Shown here piece after piece: positions 45,000-56,149 of a DNA stretch of 64,000 bases. Position numbers and translations under genes: made by a program. Origin of the DNA: Pleurodeles waltl (lineage: Eukaryota; Chordata; Amphibia; Caudata; Salamandridae); contig NC_090438.1 of the NCBI RefSeq assembly GCF_031143425.1, positions 757,915,823 through 757,979,822 on the forward strand. Direction: 5' to 3'. The notes under the pieces were generated by a model that saw only the letters and a program-made list of their open reading frames with translations, was not told the origin of the DNA and ran no database searches. Each line of letters starts with the position of its first letter. Within the stretch, counting starts at the first letter, position 1.

Positions 45000-46845
45000 A
45001 ATCAGACAAGGAGGACTTAGAGGCTGCAGCTTCCAGGGGGGTTGGTGGAGGACAACTTCTGGCTACCTGACCCATGGTGTCAGAATGCACCACGTCCACA
45101 TCCACGCACAGCTTCGGGAGCTTGCACAGGACGGTGGCCAGCACAGGGATGGCATAGTGGCATGCCCCTTCCATAGCCATGAAAGGCAGACTGGGATGTG
45201 GGGGTAACTGAGAGTCCAAAGGAATAGGCTGTAGCCCACGAGTCCTTGAAGTGCTCCAGTGCAGAGTCTGCCTTCTCGCCCAAAATACGAGTCATGTTGA
45301 AGGGCATGTCCAAGAGGTTGGCCTGGACATCCCCCCGAAAAGCGAGATGTTCTCAACCAGTGATGGTGCTTAAGAGCCACCGTTGGCGAAACCACTCTGC
45401 CCAGGGGAGTCAGTTGTTTCCAATCCACCCCTAATGGTGTACTTTGCAGCATCTCACCGGTCTTTTATTGCTTGGGAGAGGACAGCCTAGGCTTCCTCTG
45501 GAACCTGTGTTAGTACTTGCACAGCCGTATCCCACAGAGTGGGAATAATGGCCCAAAAGGCATGTAGTGCTCACAAACCACAATGCTGAGCTGGTGGAAG
45601 AAAACGTTTTCTATCCCAAGGTATCCAGCCTTTTGGATTCTCTGTCCAGGGGAGCGGCAGGGAACGCCCCAAGCAAAGTTGTCTTGGACTACCAACCTCT
45701 TAAGGGTGGGGTGTTGGCCGAGGAAACTTGGTTCACCCAGGGCAGGGTGATGGCAGCAGGCAATTGTCCTGTTCACAGGAGCCCCTGTGTCAGGCTTGGA
45801 AGAGGTTCCCAGTAGACCATCAGTCAGTGCTTCATTGAAGGGGAGCAAGCATCCTGAAGAGGAAGCTCTAGGCTGAAGCACTTCTATCAAGAGGTTAGTC
45901 TTGACTGCCAACTAGGGAAGTTCAAGGTTAAAAACCTCTGCTGCCCTCTTCACCACTGTTGCATACAATGCTCCCTCCTCTGTAGCCACAGTAGGAGGGC
46001 GGGGGGGAAGTACACCAGTATCTGGAAATGTGTCCAGTTCCCTGACATCTCCAAGTTCTTCATACCAGTGACCCCTCCCCTTCTTTCCCAAAGCCTGGCT
46101 GCTCAGATAAATGCACAGGCAATGATCTAGGACCAATGGGCTCTGTCGGTGCCGAGCAACACCTTTCCGACTCAGAGTTGTCAGGGATTAGAATGACACT
46201 GCCAGGGGGTGGTGTGGGGGTGCAGTGGGACAATCTAATCCACGAGGTATGTGGCCAAAGCCACCGGTGTGAAACCTGATGGGTGCCCCCTCTGATGCCA
46301 CAGGGCCGGAAGGAGCACTGGTGGGGCCAGCCCTCTCAAAGACATGGCCTCCACAAACTCGCTTACCTGAACAGGGGTGCTTCAGCTCCCAGGAAAAGGA
46401 GGAAGGCTCAAAGTCAGACCTGGCAACAGCTCTGCGGAACCTTGCCTGGAATGCCAATGTTCTGAAGTCGCCACGTTGGCCAACGGATGAGGAGAAGTTT
46501 AAGCACACTTTGAATTCTTGTGCTTTATGCCTCTTCCCTCAAATGTCCCGAAGACATGGAGTGGGACGAAGAGGTACACTCCATTGGCAGCCGTGACCTT
46601 CTCCTCAATCCAGACATCCGAGGAGTCACACTAAGTGGCGTTGACTGCCGGATCACAAGAAGCTTTAGATACCGCTCAATCAAAGCCTTCAGCGTCATGG
46701 CCCGGCACTTCGAGCATGACTTGTAGTCGTGGTTGCGCTCAAGGCACCACAAACAGACCAAATGGGAGTCTGTTACCGACATGACATGATGACCAGTGCC
46801 ACACGGCTTAAAATTTGCCATTTTGGACGACATACTCAACACACT
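45000..46845 (-). pseudogene. DIRS G gag, several frames
   Basis: The N-terminus at 46842 has KPCGTGHHVMSVTDSHLVCL, then WCLERNHDYKSCSKCRAMTL, the Gag zinc-knuckle-like region. The middle (46136-45912) has WYEELGDVRELDTFPDTGVL and TVATEEGALYATVVKRAAEV. Next (45911-45510) come EVLQPRASSSGCLLPFNEAL and TDGLLGTSSKPDTGAPVNRT. The C-terminal body (45313-45080) has DMPFNMTRILGEKADSALEH. Five or more frames must be joined, so no full-length protein is possible. Confidence 0.82.
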
Positions 46846-46849
46846 CTAA

Positions 46850-47123
46850 AAAATAACCAACAAAATGTTGAAAAATCCTCTCAAAAGAGATAGAGGGGTA
46901 GCTCTTCTCCAGATCAGCGCTAAACAGCACAGAAAAAAAAAGAACTGACGTCTGTGTGCCTGGTTGGTGCCTATGTAGGGGACTGCGACATCACTTCCAA
47001 CACTGTCGCATGGAACTGAACAAAGCCACTAACATCACATGGAATATCCCAAAATATTCCGAATCCAGTCTGACCCCTGGAAAATGCAAAGGCAAGAAAT
47101 CTACAGCTAGATGTCTCTATCAG
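46850..47123 (-). repeat. DIRS G right terminal inverted repeat
   Basis: Minus-strand reading from 47123 gives CTGATAGAGACATCTAGCTG, CATTTTCCAGGGGTCAGAC, CCCCTACATAGGCACC (TATA-like position) and CACAGACGTCAGTTC. It ends at a T-rich stretch (46928-46937 on the plus strand is A-rich). It is the 5-prime end relative to gag. Confidence 0.8.
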
Positions 47124-48300
47124 AAACCTGCCAGGTGCTGCATGATCAGGAAGATGTCCTGACGTTCCAGCCATATCCAGATGCTTGAAACCTCTTGGCA
47201 CATGGTCCAAAACCACAACCCGCCCTGTTTGTTGCAGTACCAAATGGACGTAATGCTGCCCATGAACACCTGAACCAGCCTCTATTTGATGGATGGAAGA
47301 AGACTTTCAATGGCAAGCAGATCGCTCTCAAGTTGATGTGGATTGCTCTCAAGTTGATGTGGAGACCAGACTTCTTTGATCTTCACTTCTCCTAGATGGC
47401 CGCCCCCAACCCGGAAGTGGTGTATCTGTCACCACTGTGAGCTCTGGGTGAGGAAGGGAATTGGGTCTGCCAGTGACCCAATCTCAATTTGTCAGCCACA
47501 ACTGCAGGTCTTTTGCAGTTCCCATTGATAACTGGACATGTCGGAGAGATTCCCCTGAGGCTAAGTCCACTGGAACTTCAGGTCCCACTGTGGAGCCCCC
47601 ATATGCTAAAGGGCATGTTTTACCAGCAGAATGCAGGAGGACATGAGGTCCAGCAGCATCAGAACCAATCTCACCAAAATCCAGGATAAAGACTAAACCA
47701 ACAGAATATCCCGAACTCTCTGCTCTGGAGTATAAGTGTGAAATTGCAATGTATCCAGAAAGGCTCTGATTAAAGAGAACATCTAGGAGAGAGTCAACTG
47801 TGCCTCTGGATTGTTGGTAGCACATCCCAGCAAACGCCTGTGGTCCAACCTAGTCTGGAGATGGGAGACCACTGCCTGGGGTAAGCCCGCCTTCAACAGC
47901 TAGTCATCGATGTAGGGGTAGACTGGAATCCCCAGCCTCGTAAATGGGCTGCAACCACCACCATCACCATTGTGAACACCTGAGGAGCCCCGATAAGGCT
48001 GAAGGAGAGCACAGCAAATTGGAAATGCACCTGAACTTCCATATAAAAATATACTTGCTACAAGTCCAGCACTACTATCCAGTATCTGGGACCCAAGGCA
48101 GACAGAACCTGAGCCAGAGTGAGCATTTTGCACTTTTCTTAGGAAGTAGTTGAGAGGGCGCAGGTCTAGAATTGAACGGAGGCCTCAACTTTTTTGAGCC
48201 CCAGAAAGTAGTGGGAATTGCAACCATGACACTTAGGCCAGATGAGACTGTACTTCCTGTCGCAAGAGTGAAAGTTGGCCCTCCATCACCCGATCGGAGG
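47124..48300 (-). pseudogene. DIRS F RT and RNase H, right of the G insertion
   Basis: The sequence resumes with the RNase H tail (AAACCTGCCAGGTGCTGCATG) and continues upstream to RT. At 48133-47900 RT reads RLGIPVYPYIDD and is stopped at once by TAG (expected Trp: YIDDWLLKAG), so the active-site DD is intact but truncated. LPFGL-like and FKVLPF-like blocks lie upstream in other frames (about 48000-48150). It pairs with 41401-41698 on the other side of G. Confidence 0.72.
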
Positions 48301-48399
48301 GAAAGGTGGTGAGGTTTGTTGGTAAGGAATGGAATAAACCCACTGGATAATCTGAAACATTTGTCCAACATCATCATCCGCCACTGGGACCGGTGGTGC

Positions 48400-50640
48400 T
48401 GTATCTTGACACCAATTAGTTGCCTATAGTGTGCGAAGGGCTTATTAAAGTGGCTTTGAAGCTGCAACTGCCAGTGGGGAGGGCACTAGGTAGACCTCTG
48501 ATGTAGGTTCCCATTAGGTTTGTGAAAGACAAGTCTGTCACAAAAGGACTGAGGTGGCTGTTAGCCATGGTGGCTAGGGCTAAAAGGATGAAGCTGATGG
48601 CCCCTACCATATCCACAGAATGCTCCTGTCATGGGGCCACAGCGAGCCCCAATGACCTAGAGTTGGGCCCTGCTTTCTATAAAATTCTCAAGCACCGACT
48701 CCGCCTTATCACCTAAGAGGCGAGTGCCGTTGATGGGCACGTCCATTAGGGACGTATGGACATCCCAAGAAAAGGCAACAACTGACCATGATGGCTGGTG
48801 CAAAAAGCATAAGGCCTGCACCTACCACTATCACCCAAAAAAGAATGAATAAAAAGAACTGTATTTTAAAACTCATATACATCTGAATTCAAAGAGAAAA
48901 AGTAGATATCAAGCAACAAGTGTAGAAAAGCAGCCTCTGAGACATGGTTGTCTCCCACTTTTTGCCTGGATTCTGATATGAATTAGACAAAGTGCACAGG
49001 GTTCCTGCTAATCAGGTCCCCAGGGCCAGACATCTTTCCCTAAATTGTACAGTTGTTTTTCCTAATTGGCACAACTTTTAGCTCTCTCCTTAAGTCCCTA
49101 GTAAATGGTACCCCTGGTGCCTGGGGAACTAAAGACGGTCCCTAAGGGCTGCAGCACAATTTTTGCTACCCTCAGAGACCTCTCACAAAATGCACACAGT
49201 GCTGCCATGGCAGAATGAGTGTCTTGGTGCAGACAAAAGTGAAAACACAACCGGTCACACATCGCCATGTGCCAGGTCCCCTACCTCTGCATGATATATT
49301 TGTAAATAACACCTACAACAGGCCTACAGCCCTAAAATACTGTGCATATCCCTGTGAGGACATACCTGCATGAGCAAATAAGCCCCTGCTATGTCCGTCG
49401 ATTCTTAGACATGGTAAGAGGGCAGGGAAGCCATTTAGAGTTTCCCAATGACTTCATCAGGGCCAGCGTCCTACAATGAGCTTGAGGGCCCCCATAAACC
49501 CTCTAGCAGGAAAACCCCTGGTTACAAATCGGTTGAAATCACTCCGCACTCTGTATAAATTCACAAATATAAAGTCCAAAATAATTAAATCTTCACTTGT
49601 GGAATTACTTCAAAGAAGTTGAAGTCCTCCCGTTCTTTCACACTGAAGGTATTAAGAATGATCCATAGCATGGTACAGTGGCAATTCTTTGTTCAATCAC
49701 CATTCAAAACAATTTGATTGTAGCCAATGCATTTCATTCAATAAGAACTTCTTCAGGGCTGACTGTAAAGACTTCTTAGCTCTATATATTCAATTATTAC
49801 TCTATGCTGTTCAACAGACCTCAAGTTTCATAAGTTAAATCTTATTACAGATAAATGTAATGGAACAAAATGGAATGCTCCCCTGAAAAGCCAGTTGTCC
49901 TCAACCATGCATGATGTCTAAACGTCATCATAAAAGCAATGGCTCTGCCTCGCAAGTCAGTGGTATCCAATCCACAGCAAAAAGTTAATTTTGCTGTGTC
50001 TCTACCATCAGCAATATCTTGGAGAGTATGGCTCAGTCCTCCTCCGAGACCAGAGGCAGCACATGTGCAATCAAATCCCATATAGTTTGGGAATTTCTGC
50101 CCAATAAGCATGCAGTGTTCACAGAGTGGAGTGCAAGGCTGGTGGAAGAAAAAAAATATCTTCCCAAATCTATCCAATCTCATGGATTCCCTATCCAGTG
50201 GTGTGGTAGAGGATGACTAGGGTTAATCCTGGACCACCAGGCTCTCAGATGTAGGGTGCTGGGTAAGGAAGCTGGATACCCAGGATGGTGGCAGGCGTGG
50301 TCTTGTGCACAGGAGTGCATGTGCTGGGCTTGGGACTGGCCCTGAGCAGGACATCAGAGAAGGCTTCATTAAAGGGGAGTAGGGGTTCTGAGGAGGCATC
50401 CCTCGGTTGAAGAACCTCTGTCAAAACTTGTGTTTTTACTTCCACCATGGGCAGTGTCAGGTCCAAGACCTCAGTCCCCCTTAGGATCACCATCACAAAA
50501 GGGGACCCTTCCTCCATAGCCACTGTGGAAGGAGAGAGGAGACCAGTGTCTGTTGTGGCATACAGACTACTGGCACCAGCCAGTTCCTCATACAAAATAT
50601 CATCAGCCATGGACTCTTCTAGGGGGTCAGGGTAACTGTA
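48400..50640 (-). pseudogene. DIRS F gag, interrupted
   Basis: The C-terminal body lies at 48400-48790 (plus-strand CACGTCCATTAGGGACG region, coding for the DIPFG-type Gag segment). An insertion follows (about 48800-49850). The gene continues at 50183-49845 with KLTFCCGLDTTDLRGRAIAF and RHHAWLRTTGFSGE. At 50610-50245 a 121-codon frame has DILYEELAGASSLYATTDTG, EVLQPRDASSEPLLPFNEAF and SDVLLRASPKPSTCTPVHKT. The knuckle-containing N-terminus is missing (sequence lost beyond about 50760). Confidence 0.75.
48800..49850. repeat. Composite repeat inserted in DIRS F gag
   Basis: At about 48919 GTGTAGAAAAGCAGCCTCTG starts a non-coding segment similar in style to the TG...CA element at 31161. From about 49400 there are two CTTCATCAGGGCC / CTTCTTCAGGGCT modules (49452 and 49748) with AATGCATTTCATTCAATAAG between. 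Gag sequence occurs on both sides, with about 35 bp of related sequence present twice (left AAAAGGCAACAACTGACC, right GAAAAGCCAGTTGTCCTC). I cannot resolve whether this is one insertion or several. Confidence 0.5.
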
Positions 50641-50760
50641 CGGCTCCTCAGATCTACTCCATCTGTGTTCCTCACAGGGCCTTTTAGGAAATAGAGCTCG
50701 GTTTCCAATTCATACCATTTGGGTCTGGTCGGCGCCATGCAATGCCAGTCTGGCATGTTT

Positions 50761-50990
50761 CTAAAAATTACGAATTTTGTTGGAATACAGATGCAATTTC
50801 ATTTTCAGTGAAGTCAATAATACAATATGTTAAACTTATTTTTGCAATATGTTTTAAAACAAAAATGTTAATACATGTAATTTCAAGTACTGGTTGAAAC
50901 TGATCATCTTTTAACTGTTTGCTTAGTGTTTTATTTTTCCAACGATGCCTCCTGTGCATAAATGCCAAAACAGAATAAATGCTCAGTATA
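50761..50990. other. AT-rich spacer between DIRS F and H
   Basis: AT-rich, without DIRS similarity. It could be the remnant of the original target or an unrelated insertion. No feature recognised. Confidence 0.3.
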
Positions 50991-50999
50991 TAAACTGGT

Positions 51000-51600
51000 G
51001 GAAAGCTGGCACAATGCGTCTCAAATGTTGGCACATGGGCCACCTTTGTCCTCACCACTAGTTTGTAGAGACAAAAAAGTGTTGTATGCAGCTGCACCAT
51101 GACAGTTGGGAACTTATATTCGTGACAAGCTGATGTAATCGCAGTGAGGAAGGCAGTTTTGAAAGTCAGAAGGTGCAACCAGCAGCTGTGTACTGGCTCA
51201 AAGGGATGGGGGGGGGGGGGGGACATAAGGAACCTCAGCATCTAAATAAGATCCCAATGTGGCATTACAAACGAGAGGGAACATATGTGCCCATCCTTTT
51301 GAAAACGTCATCACAACACGTGATTTAAATAAGAATGGCTGGTCTGATAAACACAAAACAGCCGAAAGAACCAACAGATTACATTCAATGGTGTCCACTG
51401 CAAGTCATTGCTGGGCCAAATACAAAACAAACAATAAAACAAAGTTTAGCATGCAAAGAGTCCATGCTGAAGGCTTGACACCAGTGAAAAGCTTTGCCCA
51501 ATACGCCCTGCATAAATTAACTTTGTAGAGGGGCGCCGTGTGGTAAGGATAACATTTATGACCTCAGAAGGTTAGATCGATCAAAGTCAACTTAGATCCA
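51000..51600 (-). pseudogene. DIRS H recombinase remnant
   Basis: Minus-strand sequence at about 51400-51190 has LSDQPFLFKS then TFSKGWAHMFP, matching LPNQPCLFKSxxVxxxLKGxxHxFP. Further on, FEPVHSCWLHLLTFKTAFLT and AITSACHEYK replace the box I SARRVSEL, so the Arg is lost. The downstream HxxR and Tyr blocks are not present before 50990. Confidence 0.6.
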
Positions 51601-51839
51601 ACTAGTGAACTAGTGGTGTACAGGGCAGACTGAATTATGTATTTTGCATCATCCTGGCCATCCTGAATGGTTAGTAACCGGGAGGCATGAAAGTCTTCGC
51701 GGACTGTTGCAGGAGCTTGCTGACTGACCATGCCTCAAAGGACGTGTGTGTTTCAATCAAGCAAACAACTGGGTGTTGACCCACCTCAAGGCTAAGTTGG
51801 CTGATGAGAATTTGTGTCCCAAATGCTGGAAAACTTTTC

Positions 51840-52929
51840 AACTCCCTATCCGGGTTGGTATGCACCTTGCTGGTAGAAGATGACCCGCCACCCTATCAGG
51901 AATGGGACGCTGAGTAAATGAACAAGGATTTGCCCATGTACCCAACAATGTATCAGTCAGAGCTTCATTACAGGGCACAAAGAGCTCAGAGTAGGTCAAC
52001 CTAGTTTTCAGAACCTCTGCAACAATGTTAATTTTGACCTCAACATAGGGAATTGGTAGGTCCAAGACCTTCCCTGCACATCTAGTAACATCAGCAAAGG
52101 AAACATTATCTTTTGTCCGTGGTCCGGGGGGGGGGGGGGGGGGGGGAAATCAAATCAACCCAGTATTAGGGGATGTATCATCAGCTAGCTTTTTGCAAGT
52201 CCATGTACAAACTTATTATTGTATTGTGGGGTAGCACATTCCTATTATCAGTACTGTCATCTCCAAATGGTGACAGGTTCTACTCACAGTCTGAGCCAAA
52301 AAGCAGAGAAGCACGCGAGAGCAGCTCCGCGCAAGGCATAGTGCTCTTTCAGAATCAGACTGAATGGGGTCGTCAGAGTGGATCCAGATGAGTTCGGTTC
52401 AGAGTCAGACAATGGAATTTATGAAGGGTCGCCCTCTAGCACCAGTGTCATCGCCACAGGTTTTTGATGTTTAAAGGAACTGGCGCAGAGACTGGCACCA
52501 TAGTGGAAGTCGACACGGATGCCGAACCTGAAGCAGGTTTGAGGGCCAGATACAGTGCAGAACCTGCAGTAACTCAACTGGAGACCTCTGTAGATCCATG
52601 GGCCAGAGAGAACTGAAAGAGTGCCAACGATAAATAACATGGCCTCCATGAAGGCTTTGATCTGTTGCAACGTTGCGGATGGTCTGGGGAATTCCGGGTG
52701 CACCAGGACCAATTCCGGAATGGGCTCCTTTGTGGATCAGGAGTGTAATTGGGTGGCACAGTGACACTCTCACAACTTCCTTGATGACAGAGATGTGGGA
52801 TGGGGACGAGTCCCGCTTGACCTTCTGTTTCTCCTTTATCTTGGACCTGGAATTAACCAAAGACTTTGTGACAATGATCTGACACACAAACGGATGCAAG
52901 AATATGTCTGCGCTCTTGATTTCGAGCAT
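51840..52929 (-). pseudogene. DIRS H gag remnant
   Basis: A 75-codon frame (52065-51838) reads MDLPIPYVEVKINIVAEVLK then ELFVPCNEALTDTLLGTWAN, matching the LELPxVEVKTNLLxEVLQ...LLPFNEALTDxLLG region of F and G. The 52929-52471 frame corresponds to the variable basic and acidic linker and is only weakly similar. A G21 run lies just upstream of the conserved block. Confidence 0.62.
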
Positions 52930-53399
52930 GAGTGGGACTTCTGCTAGGTTTCTTTAGGTGTTCGGCAAAGTGCATCTTCACTTCATGTCACCTGCAGGGT
53001 CAATAGTGCACATTCCTGACAAAACACAGTTGTGGCCAGAGCCCAAACACCAAAGGAATACTTCAATTCCTTTGATAGCTGGGAGGCGGGTCTGTCACAG
53101 AGATCTGTTTGCAACCATGCCTGCATGGTTTAAATTTTGTGGTCTACAGAGAGGACATAAGTCCCCTGTATACTGGTTTTAATTTTTGTTTTTAAATTTT
53201 AAAAGAAAAAATAGAAAGAAAGTGTTTTAGATAAAGTTTGTCAAAAGACGAAGAAAGAAGAGCAGAGCTCCCGAACCATTTCTCAAGATGTGGAAAGAAA
53301 GAAACTTATGTCAGAGTTCAGGGGTGGTGTCTATATATCGACTCCACTCTGTCACTTCCAGGGGGAAACAAGTTAACATGGAGCTGCACCATGCCACCT

Positions 53400-53490
53400 A
53401 CCGGCGCACAGCAGCATTGCTGTGAAAAGTTTTCAAATCAGTCTGGCACTTGGGAATTATTCCAAAGGTGAGGATTCAGCGGTTCCATCA
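53400..53490 (-). repeat. DIRS H right terminal inverted repeat (partial)
   Basis: Minus-strand CTGATGGAACCGCTGAATCC then TCACCTTTGGAATAATTCCC parallels CTGATAGAGACATCTAGCTG then CAGATTTCTTGCC in G, with more divergence. It marks the outer end of H. Confidence 0.6.
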
Positions 53491-53894
53491 GAAATACAAA
53501 ACAAATAATCAATCACTCTTTTAAATAAACTTCCATATCTACTGATTAAACTGGCTTCAATCACTCCACTTATGAAAAAGATTAGGGTCCAACTCTGGCT
53601 ACTAACTAATTAGCAACCCATTTCAAGCATATTGTGGCTTCTTAAGGTTCTGGAAAAAAGCTGCCACTTGAAAACTTCAATACTTTATCTAACACCCAGC
53701 TTTCTTAGGGATAGACAATTGCTTTTTGGTCCTCACAATGGTAGCAAATTAGCTGTGACTGATATCCAATTCTACCATTTTAGACACAGTTAATGCAGGG
53801 CAAGCTGCCCTTTCTTATGTTATAGGACTTTTTCTCAACTTTTGATATTTGTACCTTCCCCAAATTATTAGACAGGCTCATAGGAGGGACAGGC

Positions 53895-54330
53895 ATGGGC
53901 ATAAAAGCTTACTACTGGCTGAAATTGAGTTTTCACTGTTCTGCAACTCACATCCAGGTGATATTACATCGGACTAGTGATTGCTGCCATGACAGACCGG
54001 AAATAACCAGGGTTTTTGATGCAATCCAAATGTGGATGAAAGAACAACAGCTAGCCCTCAATGTGGACAAGATCAAATCCTTGCTAAATCTGCTGGAAAA
54101 TAGATACTCACCCCTCCTACCTGAAGTGTGCCCACAAAAAGCTGGAGGGAAGTCATTGAAGACCATTGACTGCAAATTTAAGAACTCTCTCAGGTGGCAC
54201 AAGGCAAATGCAACAATTACAACTGTTCACAAGAGTGGTAGAATCACATCTATTCAATTTATTTCTTGTCCCTCCTGTTCTCTGCAGCATTTACCTTTTG
54301 GAGTCATACATGCATTGGTTTGATATAGAT
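53895..54330 (+). pseudogene. CR1/L2-like LINE reverse transcriptase fragment
   Basis: A 142-codon frame contains YWLKLSFHCSATHIQVILHR (the region after the YADDTQ active site), then FDAIQMWMKEQQLALNVDKI, matching LxxIxxWMxxNxLxLNxxKTE, a hallmark of CR1/L2 jockey-type LINEs. SLKTIDCKFKNSLRW then corresponds to VKNLGVxFDSxLS. The active site itself is not preserved. It is a short 5-prime-truncated scrap; the 3-prime end is not obvious. Confidence 0.6.
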
Positions 54331-56149
54331 TTGATTCAAGTTAAAGGTACAATGGAGGTGGTGGTCCTAAGAGTCACCAAATTAACTGAAAATTATGCTT
54401 CTTTGATAGAGGGACAGCATGATAAGGAGAAGTTGGTGGTGCAATTCCTTGTTGGTGAAGGCACTATGCGCAAAAAGAGGGCTCTGGGAGGATTTCCTAA
54501 CATAATACAAGTCAGTTCATGAATTTCAGTGTATGCTGCCGAAAGAAATACCAAATTGAGGAGCACTCTAATGCACTAGCTTAAGCCATCGAAGGTACAC
54601 GAAGTCCTAGCCCAAAATAATGAAATAGTCTAATTTCATGCGTTTGCGGAGACTTGTTTTGTGAAGAGGTGGAAAACATTTTTAAAAATGCCAACTTTGT
54701 GAGCTACTCCAACTCAGCAGAGTTTTGAAAACTGCAAGTCAAAAGAGCCTGTTAAAAGTACGGCTTTTGCTGGAGACTATTCCCACAAAAATTATTTTTG
54801 CAGGAATATGTCTACTATGGGCAAAGTGCACTACCAAATAGACAAACGCATAATGATGAGACATGTAACACTGTGGAAACACCCAATAACTCAGCAGGCC
54901 AGATTTCTACACCTTTTTTAACTTAAATGTGTACATCCTAGAGTAAAGTCATTCTTGCTCATGTATGAAGCAGACTGAACAATAGCAATGACTGCTGAGC
55001 AAATGTCTTACCTCACTGAACAGACTGCCATTTACATAGGATATCCACAGCTTCCAGAAGTTAGGGAGTTGTCCCACAACAATTTTTGTTAACTTTTCAA
55101 CAAAGGCTACTTGCTGTGGACTTTTATATCGCCAAGCTGAAAAAGGAGAATCAGGTGAAGAATTGAGGGAAAAAAGGTAAAAATAAAAACAACAACATTG
55201 CAACAATTAGAAACACTGAATGCTAAAGGTAATATCAATATCACTTGCTTCACACATCAATCACGAGTCAAATTGAATAATTGCTACACATTAAACCCTT
55301 GTTCCAAAATTGAGAACTACTTTTTTCAAGACATTTAACATAAAAAAAAAAGCATTTGGTTTTAGCTGCTGGACAGAAAAAATAGAATTATGCTTTGCAA
55401 TAACAGCATGGACACAGTCTCCATGGTCATTTCACCAGGCAACAGCATTTAGGAAACCGGGCTGACTAGGCGAGGCATAATGGTTCAAAGAAGAATCTTA
55501 GCACCTAACACACAATCTTGCACAAAAAGCAGCACCGGGTGACGGTAGGATGGGAGGACTGAAGAGTACTAAGGATGCCAAAGTTATAATCCCTGACCGC
55601 TTGCAAACATCAGAATGGTACTGAAGTCCAGATAGATAATACTTTATCTCTAGTCTGGAGTACTAGTCAGCCATCAATGGATGAGAGCGGATTTCAAAGC
55701 ATCATTCTGGTACGATACTTCTTAAAAACTTACATTTTTTCTCCTGAAGTTGCCATTTAACTCTAGGTATGCAAGGTGTCTAGATAGAAGATAGTACTTA
55801 AACAATATTTTTTCACTGCGGTTGTAGTGAAAAATTCAAAATACGTTTCAAACAGGTTTGCTCAATAATGCCACGTTTGAAAAGAGTCAATAAGACGCTC
55901 ATCCCTACACCTTTCAAAATCCAAAAGGAATTGCTTTAAGGAACTGAGGCTGTGGACCAGAACTGTCCAATGGAACAGAGATGGCATGATTGGTTTAGTA
56001 TGATAATGTCACAATTATCTTCCCTCAGGAAGAGTGGCATCTGACTAGCTCCAAAATGGGAGCATACGTAGATGCTGCTATTCCTGCCTCAATGTTTTCT
56101 TCCTGTGGGAGTGATTCAGCAAGGTTGGGAAATTCAGCAGACGTAAGTG
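54331..56149. other. Unassigned AT-rich stretch
   Basis: No domain, RNA gene or repeat recognised. The segment near 55480-55800 could be old repeat, but I have no match within the window. Confidence 0.35.

Larger units (their letters stand above)
41699..47123 (-). mobile_element. DIRS element G, full length, nested in F (5425 bp)
   Basis: The ends are fixed by F: F sequence ends ...GGTGTTTA at 41698 and resumes AAACCTGCCAGGTGC at 47124. In G itself the equivalent uninterrupted site reads GCGTTCAAAAAACCTGCC. No target duplication is present, as expected for YR integration. On the minus strand: right TIR (47123 to about 46850), gag (46845-45000), RT (44800-44358), RNase H (44300-43190), YR (43190-42180), ICR (41985-42100), left TIR (41699-42005). 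The left TIR lacks a block present in the right TIR. It is the most complete DIRS in the window, though every gene has lesions. Confidence 0.9.
39900..50760 (-). mobile_element. DIRS element F, split by DIRS G and by a composite repeat
   Basis: The left edge ATGAACAAGTTACT begins at 39900; the left TIR runs to about 40250 and the ICR to 40370. On the minus strand, gag (50640-48400), RT/RNase H (48300-47124), then, past the G insertion, late RNase H and recombinase (41698-40400). A further insertion (about 48800-49850) splits gag. The 5-prime end (right side) is cut near 50760, with no right TIR before DIRS H. Its age is intermediate: stops are frequent but homology is clear throughout. Confidence 0.8.
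50990..53490 (-). mobile_element. DIRS element H, pol-deleted
   Basis: The right TIR edge ends at 53490 (GGTTCCATCAG, compare CTCTATCAG in G). The head sequence AAGTGCCAGACTGATTTGAA then CGCCGGTAGGTGGCATGG on the minus strand matches the TIRs of D and G. Gag remnants lie at 52929-51840 and recombinase remnants at 51600-51000. RT and RNase H are absent: recombinase and gag are only about 100 bp apart at 51600-51700. There is no left TIR. Runs of 15 and 21 G occur at 51208-51222 and 52126-52146. Confidence 0.68.
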
